Source of the DNA: Halopiger goleimassiliensis
Lineage (GTDB): Archaea; Halobacteriota; Halobacteria; Halobacteriales; Natrialbaceae
Direction of reading: 5' to 3'
NCBI RefSeq assembly: GCF_000455345.1
Contig: NZ_HG315691.1
Coordinates: forward strand, 754,217 to 818,216
DNA length: 64,000 bases
Program-made: the position numbers and the translations under genes
Part shown: positions 1 to 6,743 of the stretch, one piece after another
Position numbering within the stretch: the stretch's first letter is position 1
How the letters are laid out: each line of letters opens with the position of its first letter
Notes under the pieces: generated by a model
Told to the model about the DNA's origin: nothing
What the model saw: only the letters and a program-made list of their open reading frames with translations
Databases searched by the model: none

Positions 1-78
1 GTGAGTCTACGTGGGGACGTGGGCGATATGTGGACTCACAGCCCGCCGTGTCGGTTCCACAGCGGGGAATCCACACCG

Positions 79-84
79 CTTAAG
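79..84 (+). promoter_or_regulatory. TATA-like box of tRNA-Arg
   Basis: A CTTAAG hexamer ends 26 nt before the first base of the tRNA. This is the usual distance between an archaeal TATA box and the transcription start. Confidence 0.5.
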
Positions 85-110
85 CCGTTCGGTCGGTGAG
101 AAGAACTCGA

Positions 111-186
111 GGGCACGTAGCTCAGTCCGGATTAGAGCGTCGGACTTCTAATCCGACGGTCGTGGGTTCAAATCCCATCGTGCCCG
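111..186 (+). tRNA. tRNA-Arg (anticodon UCU)
   Basis: The cloverleaf is complete. The acceptor arm GGGCACG pairs with CGTGCCC. The anticodon stem TCGGA/TCCGA encloses the loop CTTCTAA, giving anticodon TCT, which reads AGA arginine codons. The T arm is GTGGG-TTCAAAT-CCCAT. CCA is not encoded and no intron is seen. The 3' end (166-185) is repeated exactly at 270-289, the usual signature of a tRNA used as an integration site. Confidence 0.95.
166..185 (+). repeat. att-like core, copy 1 (tRNA 3' end)
   Basis: The last 20 bases of the tRNA before the discriminator base are repeated identically at 270-289. A near-exact inverted copy, missing one T, occurs at 217-233. Tyrosine recombinases of haloarchaeal elements commonly use such tRNA 3' ends as att sites. 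No integrase gene is seen in the window. Confidence 0.6.
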
Positions 187-216
187 TGCAACGAGTCGCG
201 GAGTGACGAGTGAACC

Positions 217-233
217 GGCACGTGGGATTTGAA
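217..233 (-). repeat. inverted copy of the tRNA 3' end
   Basis: Read on the minus strand, this 17-nt block matches the T arm and 3' acceptor strand of the tRNA at 111-186, except for one missing T. With the direct copy at 270-289 it could form a hairpin with a loop of about 37 nt. It suggests repeated recombination at this site. Confidence 0.45.
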
Positions 234-269
234 GTAGACGGCGGCGAGCGATAGCGAGCCGACGGCGTA

Positions 270-289
270 GTTCAAATCCCATCGTGCCC
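270..289 (+). repeat. att-like core, copy 2
   Basis: This is an exact 20-nt duplicate of the tRNA-Arg 3' end at 166-185, followed by a run of C. It lies only 104 bp downstream. Either a small remnant of an element remains between the copies, or this copy is the left border of the island carrying the restriction-modification genes, with a right copy lost or outside the window. Confidence 0.6.
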
Positions 290-290
290 C

Positions 291-886
291 CTCAGAACCG
301 TTTTCAGAGACGCTATTTCGAATCGTGCTACCATCTCGAGGGTAGCCTAGGACGCCGACCGACTCGAGGAGCGCCTGGTCAACCTCGGTGAAATCGTTAC
401 CGAGCAGGGCCGCGGCTTCGCGATCGCGCCCCGGTACCGCTGCCTGGAGTAGTGGCAACACTATCGTTCTGGCTTATTTCACTATTTTGTGGTTGCGTTT
501 TCCAGAATACCGGGGATCCTGGCGGGTGCGGTCGGGGCCGATACTCGATAACGCTGCGTTCGGCCCCAGCCGCACTCATCCCGGAATCCGATCCGACGGG
601 TCAAATTCCGGGTTAGTGGGTAAGGCCAAAGCTCCAAATCAACTGCCCGCCTTCGTACCGCTGCCATTCGATTGCGTGGATTCTACCTTTATATCGGAAC
701 ACTAAGATAATGTGAAATGAAACATAATGGCAAGAGAACGTGAGAGGTGTGGTACTACAGACAGGTGGGAGAGAACTTCGGCTAAGGCCAAACACACAAA
801 TTAACGGCTACGCCACTGTGCTGTTGACAATAGCTACGATAATATTTTCCATCATTCAGTAGTGCGTCCCATCTCTGGTAGTGTAT
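291..886. other. gene-poor island border
   Basis: No intact gene is recognised. The stretch holds a possible gene remnant (351-452). It also has an imperfect direct repeat of about 25 nt beginning TAAGGCCAAA (about 619-643 and 782-806). After about 700 the base composition becomes clearly more AT-rich than the flanking chromosome, consistent with acquired DNA. Confidence 0.5.
351..452 (+). pseudogene. possible 3' remnant of a gene
   Basis: An open stretch of 33 codons without a start codon ends in TAG. Its translation contains LEERLVNLGEIVTEQGRG and looks protein-like, perhaps the C-terminal end of a helix-rich regulator. It is bounded upstream by an in-frame TAG. It lies just inside the att-like repeats, where truncated genes are common. 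The family is not recognised and it may not be a gene. Confidence 0.25.
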
Positions 887-1123
887 CTACTCATTGGTGC
901 GTTCGGCTTGTAGAATGAGCTTGCCACGCTCAGTAAGCGAGTACACCTTCCGCCGGTCTTGCTCTTCGACCTCGACATAGCCGGCCTCTTCCAGTTCCTG
1001 TAGGTGTTCATACACTGTAGGTCCTTGTCTACCGAGGTCCTTGGCGAGTGCGTAGCCGTGGCGGGGCTCTTCATCAAGTAGAGTGAGTATCCTACGCTTC
1101 GCGTCCGTCAGCGTTAGCCCCAT
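887..1123 (-). CDS. PadR-like winged-helix regulator of the R-M island
   Basis: A 78-aa protein consisting almost entirely of one winged helix-turn-helix domain of PadR type. It contains the hallmark RHGYALAKDL (residues about 21-30), followed by PTVYEHLQELEEAGYV and a beta-wing with a basic DRRKVYSLTERG. The C-terminal dimerisation helix of full PadR proteins is largely missing, as in short archaeal versions. It is transcribed divergently from the methyltransferase operon. The 61-bp gap holds an ATGCAT palindrome at 1175-1184 and a half copy at 1159-1165. PadR proteins usually repress neighbouring genes, so it is the natural candidate to control the R-M genes, but this is inferred from position only. 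Some haloarchaeal chromosomal regulators of this size look alike. Confidence 0.75.
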   Translation of the reverse strand: MGLTLTDAKRRILTLLDEEPRHGYALAKDLGRQGPTVYEHLQELEEAGYVEVEEQDRRKVYSLTERGKLILQAERTNE

Positions 1124-1158
1124 CTTGTCTTGGGGTTTGCATGGGTCGTTGATAAGCG

Positions 1159-1184
1159 ATGCATACCCGAATGTCTATGCATAG
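1159..1184. promoter_or_regulatory. palindromic operator upstream of the methyltransferase operon
   Basis: CTATGCATAG at 1175-1184 is a perfect 10-bp palindrome. A partial copy, ATGCATA, lies at 1159-1165. The full palindrome recurs at 2820-2829 before the endonuclease gene. Its place between divergent promoters suggests binding by the PadR-like protein encoded at 887-1123. The binding protein is an inference. Confidence 0.55.
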
Positions 1185-1934
1185 GTGACCGACTACTTAT
1201 TAGTGAAGATGGTGCAACAGTCAAGTACCCAAAGTGGGAAACGAGAGATCAATCAGATGTACCTCGTTGATCTCGGACGGGTGGTGTCGAACGCCGACAT
1301 CCAAGAAGATGTCCTAAACGCGACAGAGGGGATCTGGAGTGCTATCTACGATCGCATGGACCCGACCGAGACATTGTGGGTCGTCGCGCCGAACGCGTAC
1401 CGAGACGGCCGGATGTGGCCTGTTGCAATGGCGGTAGCTGATTACGCCAGAGAAGAATCAGGGCTCTCCCTGAAGAACACGATAACAGTCCACCGGTGGG
1501 AGGACCGTGGCGGCGATATGGAATCAGCATATGATGAAATTCTGTTCTTCGTAAAAGACAAACGGAAGTATCAGTTCTACAAGGACGATATTCGGGTGGC
1601 ACACGTATACGAAGGGAACGAATGGGGAGGCGAACGTGAGGAAGGTAACAGCGCCTACCACGACACTAAGGTTCGCCGATACAATCCAGACGGCAAGGAC
1701 CCGGGCAACGTCTGGCTAGATGAAGACCGCACGCAGACAGATAACCAAGAGGTCGACGAGGTAGAGACAATACCACTTCGCGAGGCGCTCCGCCGGTGTA
1801 TTCTCGTGGGCTCCGATGAAGGCGAAACCATCTATACACTCTGGACAGATGATATTGAAGGTGTTTTCTCCGAGGAGGAACGCGTTGCTGAACCACTTGA
1901 TGCGACCGCGCTACGTGAAGAGGTGAACGAATAG
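1185..1934 (+). CDS. methyltransferase-like protein without catalytic motifs (R-M subunit)
   Basis: At most 249 aa from the GTG at 1185. That GTG abuts the operator, so the ATG at 1209 or 1257 may be the true start. The fold resembles the middle of beta-class DNA methyltransferases: LWVVAP, then VADYARE, then a YDEILFFVKDKRKYQFYKDDIRV block, then RRYNPDGKDPGNVW. The same order (MWVVVD, HIAERVEDVGF, KEYVVYLSKSKDHKF, LGNLWRHP) is seen in the next protein. The catalytic TSPPYW motif and the FxGxGTT cofactor loop are both absent. It is therefore probably a non-catalytic partner or specificity subunit of the enzyme at 1935. Its stop codon directly abuts that ATG, implying co-translation. Its function is inferred. 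Confidence 0.65.
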   Translation: MTDYLLVKMVQQSSTQSGKREINQMYLVDLGRVVSNADIQEDVLNATEGIWSAIYDRMDPTETLWVVAPNAYRDGRMWPVAMAVADYAREESGLSLKNTITVHRWEDRGGDMESAYDEILFFVKDKRKYQFYKDDIRVAHVYEGNEWGGEREEGNSAYHDTKVRRYNPDGKDPGNVWLDEDRTQTDNQEVDEVETIPLREALRRCILVGSDEGETIYTLWTDDIEGVFSEEERVAEPLDATALREEVNE

Positions 1935-2717
1935 ATGGTTGACCTTGACGCAATCGACGACCTCGAAATTCACTGGAGTACGAGCGAAGAGATGACCGAG
2001 GTCGAGGATGGCACTGTACAGTCGGTTATCACTTCACCACCCTACTGGGACCTCAAGGACTACGGACACGAGAACCAAATCGGAACGGCCGACGAGTCGT
2101 ACGAACACTACCACGACCGAATGGAGGCCGTTTGGAGCGAGTGTTACGACGTACTACGCGATGACGGAACGATGTGGGTGGTCGTTGATACCGTCATGGA
2201 GCGTGGCGACCTCCGACTCCTTCCGTACCACATTGCTGAACGGGTTGAGGATGTTGGATTCGTTCTCCAAGATATGGTCACTTGGTACAAGCCTACCGCT
2301 ATCGCCGGCATGACCGACCGCAACGTGGTGAATAAGAAGGAGTACGTTGTCTACCTCTCCAAGTCGAAGGACCACAAATTCCGCGAAGAAGAGGGACAGA
2401 ACGGGCTCGAAGACCCTGCTGTTGCGGAAGAACACCGTCTTGGTAATTTGTGGCGGCACCCGGTCAAGCGAGGGACTGTAGGCCAGAACGTACTCCATCA
2501 GGCCCCTTACCCGACATCGCTCATCGACCGCATCGTCAAGGTTTCGACGGACCCCGGCGATACAGTGCTTGACCCGTTCTTCGGAAGTGGAACAACCGCA
2601 GCTTCTGCTCTCGAACTCGATCGCCGATGTATTGGCTACGAGCTGAACGAGGAGTTCCGAGACGTTATCTCTGAGCGGCTCGCGTCGTTACAGCAACGCT
2701 CGTTAACTGAGTTCTAA
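1935..2717 (+). CDS. DNA adenine/cytosine-N4 methyltransferase, beta class
   Basis: A 260-aa amino-methyltransferase that would use S-adenosylmethionine to protect host DNA. The catalytic motif TSPPYW is at residues about 33-38. The cofactor-binding motif DPFFGSGTT is at about 213-221, followed by CIGYELN. Catalytic motif before cofactor motif defines the beta class. SPPY fits either N4-cytosine or N6-adenine chemistry. It starts at an ATG immediately after the stop of the methyltransferase-like gene, with no gap. It is followed 160 bp later by the endonuclease gene. The recognition sequence cannot be read from the protein. Confidence 0.9.
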   Translation: MVDLDAIDDLEIHWSTSEEMTEVEDGTVQSVITSPPYWDLKDYGHENQIGTADESYEHYHDRMEAVWSECYDVLRDDGTMWVVVDTVMERGDLRLLPYHIAERVEDVGFVLQDMVTWYKPTAIAGMTDRNVVNKKEYVVYLSKSKDHKFREEEGQNGLEDPAVAEEHRLGNLWRHPVKRGTVGQNVLHQAPYPTSLIDRIVKVSTDPGDTVLDPFFGSGTTAASALELDRRCIGYELNEEFRDVISERLASLQQRSLTEF

Positions 2718-2805
2718 TATCCTCCAGTTTCTTATCTGAATAACTGTAATGTGCATACGGACTCTCTCTGTTTCACCTAATTCTCAAATACCAGGTATAT
2801 TACTA

Positions 2806-2829
2806 CCATAGGTGTAGCCCTATGCATAG
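2806..2829. promoter_or_regulatory. palindromic operator upstream of the endonuclease gene
   Basis: CTATGCATAG (2820-2829) is identical to the palindrome at 1175-1184. A partial copy, CCATAGG, stands at 2806-2812, and another half, TCTATG, lies at 2872-2877 beside the GTG start. The same regulator could thus act on both the methyltransferase operon and the endonuclease, the classic need of an R-M system entering a new host. Confidence 0.55.
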
Positions 2830-2877
2830 GAAAACAGGGATTCATAGATTATTTCGCCGCAGGATAGGTTTGTCTAT

Positions 2878-3756
2878 GTGACTGACAAGGATCCATGGAC
2901 CGATACACTTGGGTTTACGGACTTAGGTACCGACAAGCGTGAAAAGACCTTGGACGAGGTTAAAGAGCTAATCCAGTCGCTTGGGAATGAACACCCAGAG
3001 GTGTTTGAGGAGTGGGATATTAATGCCGGTGACTATCAACGTGAACTTAAGGATGCGGTCTTCTCACTCGGTGGAACCTTCCGTCAGTCCCACGGCGCGG
3101 ACAATGAGGACATTGTTCGCGAGGTTTTCCTAGAACCGGCCGAGAAGCAAGGATATCTCTCGTTCACTGACCAGCGTGGGAGTGAACGTATCGATTTCAA
3201 AGGTCGGCTCAAAGACACGGGGGAGGTCTTTGCGATGGACGTGAAGGGTGGTGAAGGACAGAGCATCGGTCACCTGCTGGTTCCAACCAATACAGACACA
3301 CTGATGGTGTGGAGCGAGCGGAATGCTCGCAACACCAAGTCCCCTGCGTCTCGGCTGAACGAGGTCATCAACCGAGCAGTGCGGTGGGGATTAAACCAAG
3401 ACGAAGACCCAGGTTACATGATTATTCGCGATCCTCCAGCAGGTGCCCGTACGGAGAACGGTCGTGTCATCCCCGATGTGGTTGTTTTTCCAAATAAATA
3501 TCCGTCACCGAGTAACCCAGACCCAGAGATGCCGACACTAGATGATCTCCACTTTGCTGAGATCCTGTTCAAAGTCACGACTGGTATCGGTGATCTCAAC
3601 GATGAACAATGCCTGAAACATATCTGGTGGCATGAGATGCACTATGACGGACGAAATGGTGGAAAGATAGATAAGAATATTTACAATGCGTACGACGAAA
3701 ATATCGAGTTGCAGACGAGATCTATCGACTACTCCCGCATCTCTGACGTAACCTGA
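2878..3756 (+). CDS. putative type II restriction endonuclease, PD-(D/E)XK
   Basis: A 292-aa protein starting at GTG; the overlapping ATG at 2876 runs into a stop at once. The likely nuclease core is near residues 103-131. An acidic residue in ERIDFKG (D106) is followed by MDVKGGEGQS, giving D106-x14-D121-x-K123, and then a hydrophobic strand. This fits the PD-(D/E)XK fold. The N-terminal half is helical and charged. The C-terminal half includes WWHEMHYDGRNGG. No family name is recognised, so the endonuclease call rests on this motif and on adjacency to a methyltransferase. It has its own upstream operator and is separated from the methyltransferase by 160 bp, which allows delayed expression. 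Confidence 0.7.
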   Translation: MTDKDPWTDTLGFTDLGTDKREKTLDEVKELIQSLGNEHPEVFEEWDINAGDYQRELKDAVFSLGGTFRQSHGADNEDIVREVFLEPAEKQGYLSFTDQRGSERIDFKGRLKDTGEVFAMDVKGGEGQSIGHLLVPTNTDTLMVWSERNARNTKSPASRLNEVINRAVRWGLNQDEDPGYMIIRDPPAGARTENGRVIPDVVVFPNKYPSPSNPDPEMPTLDDLHFAEILFKVTTGIGDLNDEQCLKHIWWHEMHYDGRNGGKIDKNIYNAYDENIELQTRSIDYSRISDVT

Positions 3757-4443
3757 TTGGAAGTATTCTATTCCAGTGGTGGCCTCAACTGTCCTAGCAA
3801 AAAGACGGCATTCGTTCCAGCGCGTGGGGTTGCAAGCCAACCACCCACCGGTTGCACAGCGCGAAGATCGATTTCCCGAATATGAACACAAGCACGAATC
3901 GGCCGTGTTCATATTTCGTCGATCACCGTCGCGATGGGCGTGCCGATCGACCCGATCACATCGGATCCCGATACCACATTTATAACTGAACCGCGAGTGA
4001 GTAGCCGCAAAAATCTAGGAATAGCGGTTTGTGTCCACGAACATGACCTGCAACGACAGATCCGGACCGGTTACACCGGAAGGCCGTGAGGCGCATTAGG
4101 AAAATCAGCGTGTGAACGACTCGAGCACACGACCTCGACTCCTCCCGAAGTATCCGAAGAAACTCTCACCCACCAAAATCGCCCACAATCCATACTAACG
4201 ACGCAATATCCACGTCAATTAGCAGTAGATATAAGTCGGTTCACATCAACGTACAACACGGAAGCCCGTCTCCGCGGGGACATACACACGAAATGTCCCG
4301 GGTGCTGGAACACCCGAGACGCGGCTTCCAACCCATGCAGGGTTCGAAAGCCATGTTTGCGTACATTCTACCGGGATATAAACGTCCCGCACGACCGCCG
4401 AATCGCCCGCCTCGAGTACCCTCCCGTACCCCCAGCGACAGCC
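3757..4443. other. intergenic, right side of the R-M island
   Basis: No gene is recognised. AT-rich sequence continues to about 4000, after which GC rises to the chromosomal level. Near 4304-4318 there is a hairpin (CGGGTG/CACCCG). A promoter-like block TAGCAGTAGATATAAGT (4220-4236) is shared with the paralogous locus at 6194-6210. A second TATA-like GGATATAAAC lies near 4374. The stretch appears to be the long leader region of the zinc-ribbon gene at 4444. Confidence 0.5.
4220..4236 (+). promoter_or_regulatory. conserved promoter block of the zinc-ribbon gene, copy 1
   Basis: This 17-nt block with a TATATAAG core differs by only one base from 6194-6210. Each lies about 190-210 nt before a paralogous microprotein start. 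A second shared block, GAATCGCCCGCCTCGAG, is at 4400-4416, with a counterpart at 6342-6358. The conservation suggests a shared promoter and a long leader, which is unusual for haloarchaea. Confidence 0.5.
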
Positions 4444-4608
4444 ATGAGCGGTGACGCCGACAGTCCGCCCGACGCACCGCTCTCGAGCTGTCCGCGCTGT
4501 GATCGCCCGGTCGCCACCGTGACGGTGGTCGGTCCCGGGGAGGCCGTCGCGGCCCCCTGTGGCTGTCGGGTCGCTCCCGGGACGATCACCGCCTCGCGGC
4601 TCGAGTGA
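4444..4608 (+). CDS. zinc-ribbon microprotein, paralogue 1
   Basis: A 54-aa protein with CPRC (residues about 16-19) and a C-terminal CGC (about 38-40), a CPxC-type zinc-binding pattern. Between the cysteine pairs it reads RPVATVTVVGPGEAVAAP. The protein at 6402 has RRVATVSVLGPTDAVAAP in the same place, so the two are paralogues. Small CPxCG-type zinc-finger proteins are abundant in haloarchaea and some affect biofilm formation or swarming; the role of this one is unknown. The reading frame is open upstream to 4357, but the ATG at 4444 matches the paralogue's start. No operon partner is evident. Confidence 0.7.
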   Translation: MSGDADSPPDAPLSSCPRCDRPVATVTVVGPGEAVAAPCGCRVAPGTITASRLE

Positions 4609-5079
4609 CCACCCGCTCGAGCCGCGGCGGTATGCCGGGCGTCGCGGCGACAGTCGGACGGGCTGCTGGCCGCCAGTGTCGGCGCAGCCGCGACCACCCT
4701 GCGACTGCGTCGGCGACCCGACGGCAGTCCGTCTCGTCCGCGGCGATGGCCGTCGGTACGGGGGGAGACGCCGACGGCATCGATTCCCAACGAAATCACC
4801 CACGCGACGCCCGGCCCGTAAGCGCGACTCGAGTGAATCGCTCGTCCGGCTGCGGTTCGAATTACCACGAAATCCCCCTCGAGCATCGCGAACGCCTCGC
4901 GTTCGCTCGACGCCGGCCCCGTTCAGTCCCGCCTGTGTCGGCTGGCCGGACTGGCCACCGTGGGGTGGGACCTTCGTAGTGGCCACACGTCGTCGGTCAC
5001 CGACTCGCGTTACTCGTCGCCTTCGTAATTAAATACGCGAACGTGCACACAGCAAATAGCGCACCCGCCCGTCTCGACG
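4609..5079. other. intergenic, no gene recognised
   Basis: High-GC sequence with several overlapping open frames, none with recognisable protein features. Frequent CTCGAG and arginine-rich translations indicate fortuitous open frames. No strong repeat or RNA signature is seen. Confidence 0.4.
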
Positions 5080-5210
5080 ATGAGCGACTGGATCACGACT
5101 CGGCAGGTGATACTCGAGGCGATCACTGCTGGATAGCGGTCGGGCTGGTCTACTGGTGGTTCGGCCGTGGCGTCGGCTCGACGCTCCTCGTTCCGTCCTC
5201 GCTGGAGTGA
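5080..5210 (+). pseudogene. frameshifted tiny membrane protein
   Basis: From the ATG at 5080 the frame reads MSDWITTRQVILEAITAG and stops at a TAG. The frame offset by one continues from about the same point as IAVGLVYWWFGRGVG and ends at 5208-5210. Joined, they would give a one-helix membrane protein of about 43 aa. A single-base indel near 5125-5135 separates the halves. Either it is a recent pseudogene, a sequencing error, or not a gene. Confidence 0.3.
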
Positions 5211-5358
5211 CGTGGGGCCTCGGGAGAGCTGTCCTTCGCTACTGATCGTTACTGTCGCTCGCCGCTCGAGCGTTGTGCGCGGCGTCACGACCGCCGACGC
5301 CCCTCGAGTGCGGGCAACCGATATACCGGACGCGAACGAACTGGATGACGAGAGACGG

Positions 5359-5514
5359 ATGCTCGAGGCTATCGGCTGGCTTCTCGTGCTCGTGGCCGCG
5401 GGACTGGCACTGCTCGTCCTCGCACTCCCGGCGATCGCCGTGCAGTGGTGGCAGTCCAACGCGTCGCCGCGGGAGCCGACCGCAGAACGCGAGGAAGAAT
5501 CGGAACGCGAGTAG
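5359..5514 (+). CDS. one-helix membrane microprotein
   Basis: A 51-aa protein with a single strongly hydrophobic helix (residues about 4-28, GWLLVLVAAGLALLVLALPA) and a short acidic, glutamate-rich tail. The open frame extends upstream to 5167, but that part has arginine-rich, non-haloarchaeal composition, so the ATG at 5359 is preferred. Function is unknown. It lies in a cluster of very small genes at 4.4-6.6 kb. Confidence 0.5.
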   Translation: MLEAIGWLLVLVAAGLALLVLALPAIAVQWWQSNASPREPTAEREEESERE

Positions 5515-5565
5515 CCGACCGCTCGAGTGAGTCGGCGATTCGACGCCGTCGGCTATCGACTCGCG

Positions 5566-5763
5566 TTACTCGTCACCGGCACCGGCAGCCTTCGAGTCGT
5601 CCTCGAAGTCCGGTAGCGGCGTGAACGCCGTTTCGCCGCAGGCGGTACAGCCGTCGCGGCTGCCGATGGGCCGGATGGTACCGTCGGAGTGCTCGAGAGC
5701 AGCGTAGACGGAGCCGCAGTTTTCGCACGCTGCCACCAGTCGGTCATCCCCATCGCCTGACAT
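5566..5763 (-). CDS. small zinc-ribbon protein
   Basis: A 65-aa acidic protein with two CxxC knuckles, CENC (residues about 13-16) and CTAC (about 39-42), separated by about 22 residues. This is the spacing of a rubredoxin-like zinc ribbon. The start chosen is MSGDGDDR; an in-frame ATG nine codons upstream exists but adds an atypical segment. No partner gene is adjacent. It may bind nucleic acid or protein, but its function is unknown. Confidence 0.65.
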   Translation of the reverse strand: MSGDGDDRLVAACENCGSVYAALEHSDGTIRPIGSRDGCTACGETAFTPLPDFEDDSKAAGAGDE

Positions 5764-5862
5764 CCCACTCGCGAGATTCGAATCGACCACGAAAAGCGAC
5801 GTGCGAGTACGCGACTCCTCACAGTGTTGTTGTGATCTGAGTCACAACGGCAGGTCGGCTGC

Positions 5863-6069
5863 CTACAGGTCGTCCCGGTCGGTCAACACCGCGCGTTTCA
5901 TCTCGGGGCAGCCGGCTTCGTGGGACACGCGCCCGTCGCTGGTGTACTCGACGACGGGGCAGTCCTCGGCTAGACACAGGTAACACGTCGCACCGCCCAG
6001 CGACTCGTCGGCCCGGCGTCGCCCCACGCTGTCGCACTCCGGACACGCGTGTTCTACCTCTGTGGCCAT
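5863..6069 (-). CDS. small CPxC zinc-finger protein
   Basis: A 68-aa protein starting MATEVEHACPEC. Cysteines occur as CPEC (residues about 9-12), CYLC (about 29-32), then C37 and C53, enough for one or two zinc sites. It is short, acidic and charged at the C terminus. It is transcribed away from the zinc-ribbon paralogue at 6402. The family is haloarchaeal; the role is not known. Confidence 0.65.
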   Translation of the reverse strand: MATEVEHACPECDSVGRRRADESLGGATCYLCLAEDCPVVEYTSDGRVSHEAGCPEMKRAVLTDRDDL

Positions 6070-6401
6070 GTGTGTGGTTCGCACTCACGGAAGATAAGTC
6101 GGTCGCCCACCTCCCGCACGGTGGGACTGGACCGGTCACGTCACTGGGGTCGATAACCGATTCCAATCGCTTCTCGCAAATATTGTCGGTTGCTAGCAGT
6201 AGGTATAAGTTGCAGACGCTTGACAGGGGGAACGAACGCTGGCCGTCCCCGGTATGAGTTGGCGAACGCCACGCGGGGACGGCGACCACCGACGAGACGT
6301 CGAACCATGTACGGAGCCCACGCGACGCACTACCGACGGACGAATCGCCCACCTCGAGCAGCGACGACGAGCGGGAGCCCCCCCGCCGCCTGGAGGTCCC
6401 G
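6070..6401. other. intergenic with duplicated leader
   Basis: This stretch separates two divergent zinc-finger genes. It contains the promoter block at 6194-6210 shared with 4220-4236 and the shared leader block at 6342-6358. The translated leader frame (DGRIAHLE) resembles that of copy 1 (DRRIARLE) but is out of frame with the downstream start. The conservation is therefore more likely at the DNA or RNA level. Confidence 0.45.
6194..6210 (+). promoter_or_regulatory. conserved promoter block of the zinc-ribbon gene, copy 2
   Basis: TAGCAGTAGGTATAAGT differs from the block at 4220-4236 by one base. It contains a TATA-like GTATAAG. The predicted transcription start near 6235 would leave a leader of about 165 nt before the ATG at 6402. 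Confidence 0.5.
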
Positions 6402-6584
6402 ATGAGCGACGGGGCCGACCACCCCCCTTCGTCGGAGGGGGTGGAGGAGGGAGAGCTGCCGGAGTGTCCCCACTGTGGCCGCCGGGTCGCCACGGTCTCG
6501 GTGCTGGGACCGACCGACGCGGTTGCGGCCCCCTGTGGCTGTTCGATCGCTCCCGGAACGTTCTCGGAACCGGACTTCGAGTGA
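6402..6584 (+). CDS. zinc-ribbon microprotein, paralogue 2
   Basis: A 60-aa protein with CPHC (residues about 22-25) and CGC (about 45-47). The segment between them closely matches the 54-aa protein at 4444. The N terminus differs and is acidic. Two copies 2 kb apart, each with the same upstream block, point to a local duplication that carried promoter and leader along. Function is unknown. Confidence 0.7.
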   Translation: MSDGADHPPSSEGVEEGELPECPHCGRRVATVSVLGPTDAVAAPCGCSIAPGTFSEPDFE

Positions 6585-6743
6585 CGACCCACGTCGGATC
6601 GCCGTCTCACGCCGTCCCCGGAACGTCCGCGTCGGTCCCGGCCCGCTCGAGAGTCGCCGTTCGCGCCCACGTGACGGACGCGGATCGACGACCGTTCGCT
6701 TGCATGCCGGGAGTACAACCGGGTCGAGTCCTCTCGTTCAGCC

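Noticed and set aside
4605-4979. 124-codon plus-strand frame after the zinc-ribbon gene
   Set aside because: No recognisable domain, strongly basic composition, and competing open frames on both strands.
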